From: Periconia sp. R9002
Taxonomy: Eukaryota; Ascomycota; Dothideomycetes; Pleosporales; Periconiaceae
Assembly: GCA_023627715.1 (NCBI GenBank)
Contig: JAMAHW010000251.1
Location: 1-11,028 of the forward strand
Direction of reading: 5' to 3'
DNA length: 11,028 nt
The notes below the pieces were generated by a model. The model was not told the origin of the DNA. It searched no databases and saw nothing but the letters and a program-made list of their open reading frames with translations. Shown piece by piece: positions 1 through 7,800 of this stretch (its first letter is position 1; each line of letters opens with the position of its first letter). A program made the position numbers and the translations under genes.

Positions 1-60
1 CCCCCCGCGTTCAAATATAGAGAGATGAGCACTTTGTGCGTAATGAAATGATAATGCATA

Positions 61-460
61 ATCCCCTCTCCCCATCAATCCTACCCCCTACTTGCATCTA
101 TATCTACCCCTAACAAACCACTTACCTACTTACCCTACCCACCCTTTCGAATCGAAACCCCAACGAGAAACCATCCATCCACACCAAAAAACCGAAAGAA
201 ACAAAAACAAATAACGAACGAGACCAGCCACACACACGTACATACATACATACCCACCCATCCATTTTCCCATACATGCAAAAGCGAAACATTCTTCCCT
301 TTCCTTACCTAACCTAACCTACCTACCTAACCTACCCATCCATCCCCTTCTTCTTCACTTTCACACTTCCATCCCCAAACCTCGTCCTCCTCCTCCCCTC
401 TAGTTACATACATACATACCTTCCACATCCCCGCACTTGCAAACAAACAACCCCCAAAAA
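61..460 (+). promoter_or_regulatory. G-depleted, CT/A-rich leader-like tract
   Basis: I count about 19 G in these 400 bases, and none in 301-360. The tract contains (ACAT)n near 240-253 and 407-419 and CCTA/CCAT repeats near 305-345. Fungal core promoters and 5' leaders are often CT-rich on the sense strand, so this suggests a rightward transcript, but no downstream ORF is visible. The start of transcription cannot be read from the sequence. Confidence 0.35.
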
Positions 461-959
461 GGTAAGAAACCCTATAGCTACTATCTAATTCATCCTCTCT
501 CTATCTAGATGTTTTAAGTTATGTAACCACTTAACTACCCCATTTCAAAACTTGTAGGTTTTAAGTTGTGGGTTTACCTAATTTCTTTTTTTCTTTCTTA
601 TTTTTTTTAGGGGGAAGGGGGGGGGGGGAATATGGTTTGTGAATGGAGATGGGGATGTTTAGTGTGCCTCTTTTTTTTTAGGCGTTTGGGAATTAGTATA
701 CTAACTATAGCTAGCTAGGTAAAGCCGCGTATGTAATGCGTGTGTGTATGTACATATGTATGTTACCGAACGTCACCACCACACATATGGACGGAGGTAC
801 CTCCTCCCTGTCTGGGTGTCACACTAGGGACCAAACCACGACACCGTTTTATTAGTCTTATCTTAACTGTTCCCCTTTACCTTTTTTCCTTTTCTATAAT
901 TTTTTTTATACAAGTTCTTAACTTTTTCCATCTTGTTTTTATATTAAGGTAGAACCCCC

Positions 960-992
960 CCCTAAAAATTTATTATAATAAAAAAAATAAAA
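960..992. terminator. Candidate bidirectional polyadenylation element
   Basis: This AT-rich block carries AATAAA at 977-982 and 986-991 on the plus strand, and TTTATT at 969-974, which is AATAAA on the minus strand. It could end a rightward transcript from the 61-460 leader. It lies about 490 bp past the stop of the leftward peroxin gene, so it could also serve that gene. Inference from motifs only. Confidence 0.3.
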
Positions 993-1090
993 CACACATG
1001 CTACGCGTGTAAAAAAAACCATCAAATTCAGGTACCTACACATACTATATCGTAAACCGAGAAAGAACGAAACGTATACGTAAAGTTTTG

Positions 1091-1110
1091 GGCAAAAAAA
1101 CCGTTTTGCC
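1091..1110. repeat. Small hairpin, 7-bp arms
   Basis: GGCAAAA (1091-1097) and TTTTGCC (1104-1110) are exact inverted copies separated by a 6-base loop. The site is in the 3' flank of the peroxin gene. No function is assigned. Confidence 0.4.
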
Positions 1111-1219
1111 TCTGTGTGCCCCCGTCCGTCCTGGTCGAGGGAGACGACGTGTGAACGTTACTAAGTTGTTTTCTCTACACACACACATACCCCCGTCTCT
1201 CTCTCCTGTCTGTGTCGAT

Positions 1220-1241
1220 ATTTTACCCCCAAGGGTAAAAT
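1220..1241. repeat. Perfect hairpin, 9-bp arms and 4-base loop
   Basis: ATTTTACCC (1220-1228) and GGGTAAAAT (1233-1241) are exact inverted copies around the loop CCAA. It lies about 240 bp beyond the peroxin stop codon, so it would fall in that gene's 3' UTR if transcription extends so far. A role in mRNA stability or 3'-end formation is only a guess. Confidence 0.5.
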
Positions 1242-1483
1242 TACCGCCGCCGTGAGTGATGATGATTGAATCTATTGAGTTGAATACGCTTAGTTTTGTG
1301 GAGAAACATTGCTCATAGCACCTTCATTTCGAGTACGGCGTCGAAAAGGGGCGGGGGGGGGGGGAAAGAAAGTTTAGTAAAAGGTGGGTAGTGTAGGGAG
1401 GGGGAAGAAAAAAAAAGTTGAACAGTAGCAAACATGATGGAATATACATCAACATAAGATTCCGTAAATGATCTGCAAATAAG

Positions 1484-3112
1484 CTAATAACTCGGCACCC
1501 TCTCCACGGTTCTCACCCAGCGGCGCCGGCGCCACTCCCCCATACGACTCGGCCGTCCCACCTCCCACGCGCGCCTCAAAACCTCCTTTTCGTCCTGGCT
1601 ACTCGCCGTGCTGAACCCGCGGTCCCTGGCTTCTTTGCCGTTACTAGGGCGGGGTTTGGTTAGTTTCTTCTTTTTGTGCTTGGCGCTACTGCTCCCGTTG
1701 CTGGTGCTGTATGAGTGGTGAGTGTAGACAGACGCATGGTCCGAGTCGCCGTCGAGATCTTCATAAAGGAGATCCGTGACCCATCTCTCCCCCTCAATCT
1801 CGACCTCAACGCCCGTGACGCAGCGGTCCTCGACCCACTCGCGGGAGAGGAGGTCGAGCGTCCATTTTTTATCCGCCCAGCGCCAGCCGCGCGGGGGTTG
1901 CACGTCTTCGAAGAAGGGACACCCTTTTGGACGGTCGCCGGCGATGCGGGAGGGGGACATGGGGGAGTAAGGGGAGGGGGAGAAGAGGTAGGGCTCGTAT
2001 TCTGCGGTGGAGGGGGAGTGCAGGGGGCGGTGTTGGAGCTCGAAGATTTCGACGGAGCGGGTTTCGGGGGATGTGGTGAGGGCTATGTCGGTTTGGGAGA
2101 GGGTGAGGAGGGTGCTGCGGAGGGCGGTGTTTTGGGCGGATAAGAAGTCGGAGGGGGTGGTGGGTGGGTTGGAGGAGGAGGAGGAGGACGGGGGAGGAGG
2201 GGCGAGGAGGTCCTGGATGGTGGGGTGGCCTAGGGCGGTGAGGGCGTAGCCGGCGAGGAGGAAGACGAAGCGCCACGGGATGAGGTCCGAGAAGATGAAG
2301 AGGAAGCACGAGGTGAAGATGAGGAGGATGTAGATGAGTGAGGAGAGGGCTTCGTTGGAGAAGTTGGTCAAGGGGGTGAGGAAGGCGATGACGGCGTCGT
2401 GGCCGCGCGAGAAGTCTTCCATTACGTTTTGGAGGTCGCGCATGTTGCGGAAGAAGTCTTTGGAGAGCTCCGGGGCGGGCTTGACGGTGCGTGCGGCTGC
2501 TAGTGGTGGGCCATCGAGCGGGTAGAGGTCGGTGGGGAGATGGGTCGGTGGAGGAGGGTGTCGCGCAAGGTATGCAGGTACCATGATGAAGAAGACGCAG
2601 CAGGCCAGGGGGAGAACAGCGAGAAGCGTTGGGTCGATACACACGAATGTGTAGACGAAGAGAAATGATAGCGTGTGCGTGGGGGTGCGCCATGTGAAGA
2701 GACGGATGGCGCGGTTCTGCGCCACAAAAGCGACGCCTATGCGAGAGTTGAAGCGGCGGAAGTTGGAAGACATGACGGGAAGGGAGAAGTTTGGACGGTC
2801 GACGTATGCGCGCGACCGCCGGTCTTTGACCTGGACGCCATCTTGGTCGTCGTCTAGGTCTTCGGAGGGTAGAACGGACGAGAGAAGCAGGGTGAAGATG
2901 CGGTCCGATACTCGACTGGGCGACTCGGTGCTTCCCAGGGACTCGAGCTTATCTTTAAGTCTACTCGGTGAGAGGCGACGCTGGGCTCCATTGTTGTTGC
3001 TGGGTGTCTGCACGCCCGAGTCCGCAGCGGATTGGTCGTCGGGGCCCGTCACAGATACCACGGGTATGGGAGTGTCCCGGTTCACGAAGGGGTCGGCTTG
3101 TTCGCTGGCCAT
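1484..3112 (-). CDS. Integral peroxisomal membrane peroxin, Pex24p/Pex30-type with dysferlin domain
   Basis: Single-exon gene of 542 residues, close to yeast Pex28-Pex30 in length. Proteins of this family sit in the ER and peroxisome membrane, where they shape membrane and control peroxisome number, size and ER-peroxisome contacts. The order seen fits: a disordered N-terminus; SDRIFTLLLSSVLP-like entry to the Pex24p region (about 66-84); a long hydrophobic hairpin (about 145-184), as in reticulon-like segments; a second hydrophobic pair (about 255-297); a Pro/Ser linker (about 304-320); a DysFN-like module (about 354-449) with GWRW near 409-412 and W417, W426, W444; a Lys-rich acidic-flanked insert (about 450-505); and a DysFC-like end with W516, W527 and RRRRW near 528-532. 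I chose the ATG at 3112 (A at -3, G at +4). An in-frame ATG at 3250 would add 46 residues but would engulf a CACGTG promoter motif. Which paralogue (Pex23, 28-32) it is cannot be settled by eye. Confidence 0.87.
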   Translation of the reverse strand: MASEQADPFVNRDTPIPVVSVTGPDDQSAADSGVQTPSNNNGAQRRLSPSRLKDKLESLGSTESPSRVSDRIFTLLLSSVLPSEDLDDDQDGVQVKDRRSRAYVDRPNFSLPVMSSNFRRFNSRIGVAFVAQNRAIRLFTWRTPTHTLSFLFVYTFVCIDPTLLAVLPLACCVFFIMVPAYLARHPPPPTHLPTDLYPLDGPPLAAARTVKPAPELSKDFFRNMRDLQNVMEDFSRGHDAVIAFLTPLTNFSNEALSSLIYILLIFTSCFLFIFSDLIPWRFVFLLAGYALTALGHPTIQDLLAPPPPSSSSSSNPPTTPSDFLSAQNTALRSTLLTLSQTDIALTTSPETRSVEIFELQHRPLHSPSTAEYEPYLFSPSPYSPMSPSRIAGDRPKGCPFFEDVQPPRGWRWADKKWTLDLLSREWVEDRCVTGVEVEIEGERWVTDLLYEDLDGDSDHASVYTHHSYSTSNGSSSAKHKKKKLTKPRPSNGKEARDRGFSTASSQDEKEVLRRAWEVGRPSRMGEWRRRRWVRTVERVPSY

Positions 3113-3220
3113 GATGCAAGTTTCCAACTTTTTCTCTGTTTCGTCTTGTGCGAACGAGGCAAACGGGTTCAAGTCTGTGCTGTGGAGAGTGATGTAGGGT
3201 GCACCGCCACAGTTTGTCTT

Positions 3221-3271
3221 TGCACGTGCTGACGGGTGTGAAGGCCTCAAGTGCTGGGAATTGCACGTGCT
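3221..3271. promoter_or_regulatory. Two identical CACGTG decamers upstream of the peroxin gene
   Basis: TGCACGTGCT occurs exactly at 3221-3230 and again at 3262-3271, 41 bp apart (about four helical turns). Both contain the CACGTG core bound by fungal bHLH factors of the Pho4/Cbf1 type. They lie about 110 and 150 bp upstream of the chosen peroxin ATG, a typical promoter or leader position. The binding factor is inferred from the motif class, not shown. Confidence 0.45.
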
Positions 3272-3370
3272 TCTCGACGAGGATCAAAATACGGCATGCG
3301 CGAGCTGGAATTCACGCCGCAGCATGAACTGACGGCGATGTCTAGTTCAGGTCGGAGTGATGTACATGTA

Positions 3371-3386
3371 GGAGAGAGAGAGAGAG
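3371..3386. repeat. (GA)n microsatellite
   Basis: A GA dinucleotide run of about seven to eight units in the peroxin upstream region. On the minus (sense) strand of that gene it is a CT run, typical of fungal promoters and leaders. Confidence 0.7.
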
Positions 3387-3531
3387 TATGTATGAAGGAA
3401 GATGGGAGGGTCGAGATAGAGTTGTGGCTTTGGTGGGATGACGGCATCGGTAGCATGGTAGTGCCATGTGCAACTGCTGCGTGCCCGAGGCGGGTGCGTG
3501 GCTTGGCACAACGGTCTCGCTAATATACATG

Positions 3532-3550
3532 TATCTATCTATCTATCTAT
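3532..3550. repeat. (TATC)n microsatellite
   Basis: About 4.75 uninterrupted TATC units, directly next to the palindrome ATACATGTAT at 3525-3534. Likely length-polymorphic; no function is implied. Confidence 0.8.
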
Positions 3551-3737
3551 TCCACGGAATATTCGATTCCCGGAAAAGAAGATTAGAAATGAAGATGTTT
3601 GAGAGAGAGAATTTATGGTGTTGGTGAAGCGGGAAGGGCGCGGGCACCTACCCACCGTTCGGCCGCTGTCTGGTGGCTTTATTTATGCTTTGTTTCACCC
3701 GCACGTTCACGCCTAGCGCGTCAAGCATACCTATGTA

Positions 3738-3836
3738 TGTACACAGTCAGGTACCAATGTACACATCATGTTTACTTGTCTTCAAATGGAGTACAGTAAG
3801 GCGGGAATGTACATTGCTGGATTTGGATAATGTACA
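3738..3836. promoter_or_regulatory. Cluster of four TGTACA palindromes
   Basis: TGTACA occurs at 3738-3743, 3758-3763, 3808-3813 and 3831-3836; three of the four are preceded by AA. A given hexamer is expected about once per 4 kb in random sequence. The cluster sits mid-way in the divergent promoter and could be a transcription-factor array for either gene. No factor is assigned. Confidence 0.3.
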
Positions 3837-4071
3837 TATTGATGTCGACGTGATGCTTATTGTCCGATGGATGGACAGAGTTAGTGGGCAGCCGAGTACC
3901 TGCATAAAGGATACGAGCAATCAAAGACACTTAGTTATGGTCTGGAGCGATGCTAGATAGATAAGCAGCATACATAGTTACTTGGTACCTAGTTGACATC
4001 AATATAGGTAGCTCTATATACGTAGCTTGATGACTATATCATGACGGGCTGTATACATCTAGGTAGACATG

Positions 4072-4087
4072 GGCCATGGCCAATTGG
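4072..4087. promoter_or_regulatory. Overlapping palindromes with CCAAT boxes on both strands
   Basis: GGCCATGGCC (4072-4081) overlaps CCAATTGG (4080-4087). The second contains CCAAT on the plus strand (4080-4084) and on the minus strand (4083-4087). CCAAT is the site of the fungal Hap/CBC complex. The position, about 700 bp from the pom1 ATG and 960 bp from the peroxin ATG, is compatible with a promoter element but not proof. Confidence 0.3.
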
Positions 4088-4238
4088 AGAGATGGATGGC
4101 GACGGTTGCTGAGGCAAGATGGGGATGGCCGGTTGGCTTGTTTTGATAATGGGCGCGACAAGGTTGTGTTATTTGACGAGAGGGCGCTGAGTTCGTCTGC
4201 GGGTCTGGGCATCCTAAATGACTGACTGACCATCGCAA

Positions 4239-4257
4239 CTACGCTACGCTACGCTAC
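4239..4257. repeat. CTACG pentanucleotide repeat
   Basis: 3.8 exact copies of CTACG at the border where the spacer turns pyrimidine-rich toward pom1. Confidence 0.75.
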
Positions 4258-4512
4258 CTACCCTTTAGTCGACTGTAGTCTCTTGGGTAACCATACCATA
4301 CCCTCTCCAAATTACCCACTCCTCTCCTATTACCCTTTTTTTTTCTTCCCCTCCCACTACACACCAACTCATCCCGAAAGACACCCCTTTCGTCCATTTA
4401 CCTCGACAGAATTGGCCTCGAGCTGCCATCCCGAACCCTTCTAGCGTCTCCTGCATCCGCCTGCTCTACCGCCCTCGCCCTCCCTCCCCCCTCGATACCA
4501 CCCCGGGTCGAA

Positions 4513-4530
4513 ATGCCCACCTCCTCATAG
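4513..4530 (+). other. Possible short upstream ORF in the pom1 leader
   Basis: ATG with G at -3 opens a five-codon frame (MPTSS, then TAG) about 290 bases before the chosen pom1 start. It matters only if transcription begins upstream of it, which is not known. A small uORF could lower or regulate Pom1 translation. Confidence 0.25.
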
Positions 4531-4633
4531 CCTTCCCTCCAAGCCTCGAGCTTGGAGTCATCCCAAGCGATACATAATACACCTGCCCTGAGAAAGCGCG
4601 GGTGGTTTTCAGAAGCAAGAGTGGTGGGCCTTC

Positions 4634-4705
4634 GTCAGCAACCCACTGCACTCTGCACACTCCTGTCAGCAACCCACTGCACTCTGCACACTCCTGTCAG
4701 CAACC
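4634..4705 (+). repeat. 31-bp tandem repeat in the pom1 leader
   Basis: The unit beginning GTCAGCAACCCACTGCACTC is present twice in full (4634-4664 and 4665-4695) and starts a third copy (GTCAGCAACC, 4696-4705). The period of 31 is not a multiple of three, so the copies would be read in different frames, which supports treating this stretch as untranslated and placing the pom1 start downstream. Confidence 0.85.
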
Positions 4706-4803
4706 CTGCCCACGATACCTGTCTCTGCACGGGTGCCTGTGCTGTCCTCGGGCTGCCGACAAGTGCATCTGCAGGTCGTCCCCCTTCGACCACACGGTTG
4801 ACA

Positions 4804-7800
4804 ATGAAAGCGCAGCCGCCCCGAACCAGAATGGAGAGCAATCTCCCCGTCCCCAGCAGAGCCAGCTCGGCGGAGGATTCCAATGGCTCGGGAGGTGAGT
4901 GGCGCCCTACGAGGAGCAACCACCACGACTACACCAACATCGGTCGTGGCGCGCAGAACAAAGCAGCTAACCTGGACGCTTCAGAGGGACGCGTCCGCAA
5001 ATTCCCGCGCACCACCACCGGGGGTGACCACAGCCGCCGCAAATCGAGTGCTCCCACCGCCAACAACGTTACCTCTGCCCCTCGCCCGCAGCCCGCCGAA
5101 CAGCCTAGCAATACCCACAGCAATAGCAAGCCCAACTTCCGCGGAAGACGGCCATCGGTACGCGAACACAAGGCGCCCTTGGGGCCTCGACCGTACGAGA
5201 AACAGAGGTGAGATTTGAATGATGCCAAAAGAATGGAATGCCCCCGACGGGACGCATCGTGGTGTTGTCCCTGTACATGCCACCGCGACGAGTCCTGCAT
5301 GTACACATGGATTGAATGGAATTGCATGGACAAGTGGACTGACGTGCAGCTACCCATATAGAGTCACGAGCGATGCGAGCATCCTGTCCCAGAACCGTTC
5401 CTTCCCCGCCATGACCGAACCCTCTTTCGCGCCTTCCGCCTCGCGTTTTAGCTTCACCAAACCCCAGCACCAGCAACAGCAGCAGGCCCGCCATGGCCAC
5501 GACTCGAGCGCCCCTTCCCATTCAGCCGCAGATGCCAACGCCTATAGTCACCCCCTCAGCAATGCTACGTCCACCACCTCCCACAAACACCATGCAAATG
5601 ACCCCTTTGCTGGCTCCAAGCCCTTCATCCCCGAGGTGACCTTTGACGACTTTGCCAACTCTCTGGCCTACGAGCCATCGCTCAACAACTTCCCCTCGCC
5701 TCCAGAGTCCACCGTGACCTCGCCCGTGGCTGGTACCATGCAGATGCCCCAAATCTCGCAGACATCTCAGCTTCCACACCTGAAGCAGCCTGCTGCCGGC
5801 CCTACTCCTTTGAACCAGTCCACCTCATCGACCTCGTCGTCTATCCCCCCCTCGACCGCTTTCGCCGCGAATGCCACCGGCTCCCGCCAGAATCGGAGCA
5901 GCTCATTAATGCGCCGTTTTAGTCAGTCGAAGGGCACCAATCCTGTCATGGCCCAAGAAGGATCATCGCTGCCTCCGCCAGCCTCCAACATGGCCATTCG
6001 CACCCGTCGTCAGAGCCAATTTCCTGCCCAAGCCCCGCCGAACCCTGCAGCTCGTGCACCACGCAAATCCGTCGGTCCTGGCATGCTTCCTACGCCCAGT
6101 GGTTTCGACAGCCGCCAGGAACTTCCCAAGCCTGCCGGTGACATTCCGCAGACCCGCATCGCGCGCACTTCATCGTTTGGACAGGGCAATCGCCGCCCGA
6201 CCGTGTCGGCTCATGTGAATGTAAACACTGGCACTGATTCACCCACCACCAGGGTACCCAACGCAAATCGCACTGCCAAGGCCAAGTCATACCACGCCTC
6301 TTCCAAGCAATCGCAAGGCATGCTGGGGGCTTCGCTGGCTTTCGAGCAAGGAGCTCCCCCCATGGCACCAGCTCGTTCGCCGGGTAGACCTACGACGCGC
6401 ACGCAGACACCCTCTTCTTCCTCGAGCAAACGGCAGTCCACGGTACACCATGTCAGCGGGCTGGGAGCAAGGACCATTAGCCCAACAGATGCCCGGAGGC
6501 TGAAGAGGCTTTCCATGAACCCCAATGCCAATGTCCCCACGAGTCCACCCACGCCCCAGGCCGAGTTCTCGCTCGACGAACGCGCTTTTGATCAATCACC
6601 GGCCATGATTTTCCGAAAAAGTGTGACCCCATCGTCAGCACGCGCCACCCCCGACCAGAACCAGAACCGCAAATCCTATGCGTCGGGTATTTCGCTGTCT
6701 TCCAACTCGAGCATCAACTCGTTACGGCTGGCGAACAACTTGCAGCCACGGGCGATCCCTCCCTTTCCAGGATCCCGTCTCCCAACCCCCAAACCTCGGA
6801 ATGTGCATAGCTCTGCTGGTGGCGATGAAGAAGAGGAGGTACCCCCTGTTCCGGCCATCCCCAAAGCGTACGAATCACCAAAGGAGCCTGAACAAAGTAA
6901 CTTTACATTTTTGTCAGCGGGACGAAAGGCTTCTGTGCCGTCAGCCATGGGTCGAGAGGACAACGATGAAGCTGGGGATGTGAGCGCGGCCGCGATCGAT
7001 GACATTGAGCACCTGGGCATTACCCCCACAAAGCCAGAAGTGATTCCCCCCTCCAACAGGAATTCCATCAGGCATAGGAGGGGACTTACAGTAGGCGCTG
7101 GATCGGATGCAGACAAGGCGCCTGTAGTCGCATCTAACAAGAAGAATCTGCAACCCATACGCCTTCCACCGCTGAACCTGTTACCGCTAGGTACTCCCTT
7201 CAACAACAGAATCTCGTCATTACCGGCAGCCTCAGCCGAAGTCGACGACCGCAGCATCATGACACCTCCCCCGCCACGGACGGCTAACAAAACCCCCAGC
7301 ACGCCCATGACCGCGTCCAAAGCAAGCTTCTTTTCCAAGAATCAGGACGATCATATTTCCAGCAAACACCTGCGCAGCAGCAGCTCTGCCTATAACTTGC
7401 GGGCTGCGGTTCCCTCTCTGCATGGCGCCTCTGCAATGCCGATCCCCACGCTAAACCCCTCCCGACAGATGGCCACGCCCTTCTCTTCTAATTCACTGCC
7501 CAAGAACAGCGGTGATTTCGCGCCATTGAACACGCGAGCATCCGGCGAATACATGGGTCACACAGATGTCGAACTACAATCTGTTGGGGTTCAGGGACCT
7601 CGTGCTGCTCCTGCACGCAAAGAAACGTCGGACTCGGCGCAGACCTCGTCGACCTCAACTGAGCCCGAGACTCCCCTATCTGCCACCTCTCTCCGAAGGA
7701 AACTTAGTTTGAGCGGCTGGCGACGCACTGGGTCGAAAGCTGCAGGGCAAGCTCAAAAGCAGCAGAAGAATGAGGAACAGCAGCAGCAGCAGCAGAATAA

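Larger units (their letters stand above)
1..1483. other. Intergenic region with leader-like tract, no convincing CDS
   Basis: No reading frame here has a recognisable protein or plausible coding composition; the longest plus-strand one (740-952) is a Cys/Phe-rich low-complexity translation that I reject. Bases 61-460 are strongly depleted in G on the plus strand and full of CCTA, CATC and ACAT short repeats, as seen in fungal promoters and 5' leaders of rightward transcripts. Splice-like signals follow: GTAAGA at 462-467, pyrimidine tracts ending in AG near 611 and 681, and a perfect TACTAAC at 699-705 followed by TAG at 710, 714 and 718. Poly-G runs lie near 611-628 and 1350-1362. An AT-rich block near 960-992 carries AATAAA on both strands. 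The stretch probably combines the 3' flank of the leftward peroxin gene with an unidentified rightward untranslated or non-coding transcript. Confidence 0.5.
3113..4803. other. Divergent intergenic region between peroxin gene and pom1
   Basis: This 1.7 kb head-to-head spacer must hold the promoters of both genes. Frames inside it (such as 3673-3960) lack recognisable protein features and cross microsatellites, so I call no gene. The left part (3113-3560) carries the paired CACGTG motifs, a GA run (3371-3386), the palindrome ATACATGTAT (3525-3534) and a TATC run. The middle (3730-3840) holds a TGTACA cluster. Overlapping palindromes with CCAAT boxes lie at 4072-4087 and a CTACG run at 4239-4257. 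From 4258 to about 4590 the plus strand becomes strongly pyrimidine-rich, as expected near the pom1 transcription start. Confidence 0.6.

Noticed and set aside
300..345. Telomere-like CCTAA repeats
   Set aside because: Units are irregular mixtures of CCTAA, CCTA and CCAT, not (CCCTAA)n, and the region continues into normal genes.
740..952. 70-codon plus-strand ORF
   Set aside because: The translation is low-complexity and Phe/Cys/Pro-rich with no domain, it sits in AT-rich repeat-laden DNA, and the start context is poor; most likely chance.
1869..2693. 274-codon minus-strand ORF overlapping the peroxin gene
   Set aside because: Pro/Arg/His-rich translation in an alternative frame of GC-rich coding DNA; the other frame gives a coherent membrane peroxin.
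2673..3197. 174-codon antisense ORF over the 5' part of the peroxin gene
   Set aside because: Antisense shadow of the peroxin frame with no family features.
3113..3250. In-frame upstream ATG extending the peroxin by 46 residues
   Set aside because: The extension is compositionally unlike the protein and runs over a CACGTG motif; the ATG at 3112 has a far better context.
3465..3575. tRNA-like segments (GGTCTCGCTAAT, TTCGATTCCCGG)
   Set aside because: No paired acceptor, D, anticodon and T arms can be assembled around them.
3673..3960. 95-codon plus-strand ORF in the divergent spacer
   Set aside because: No recognisable motif, it overlaps the TGTACA cluster, and the stretch is not base-biased like the real genes nearby.
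5219..5361. Methionine at 5219 as the Pom1 start
   Set aside because: This stretch lies within intron 1; the upstream exon has proper start context and splice signals that join it in frame.
6894..6920. GTAACT...TGTCAG as an intron in pom1 exon 2
   Set aside because: Only about 20 nt between the sites, too short for splicing, and the unspliced reading is a plausible Pom1 sequence.
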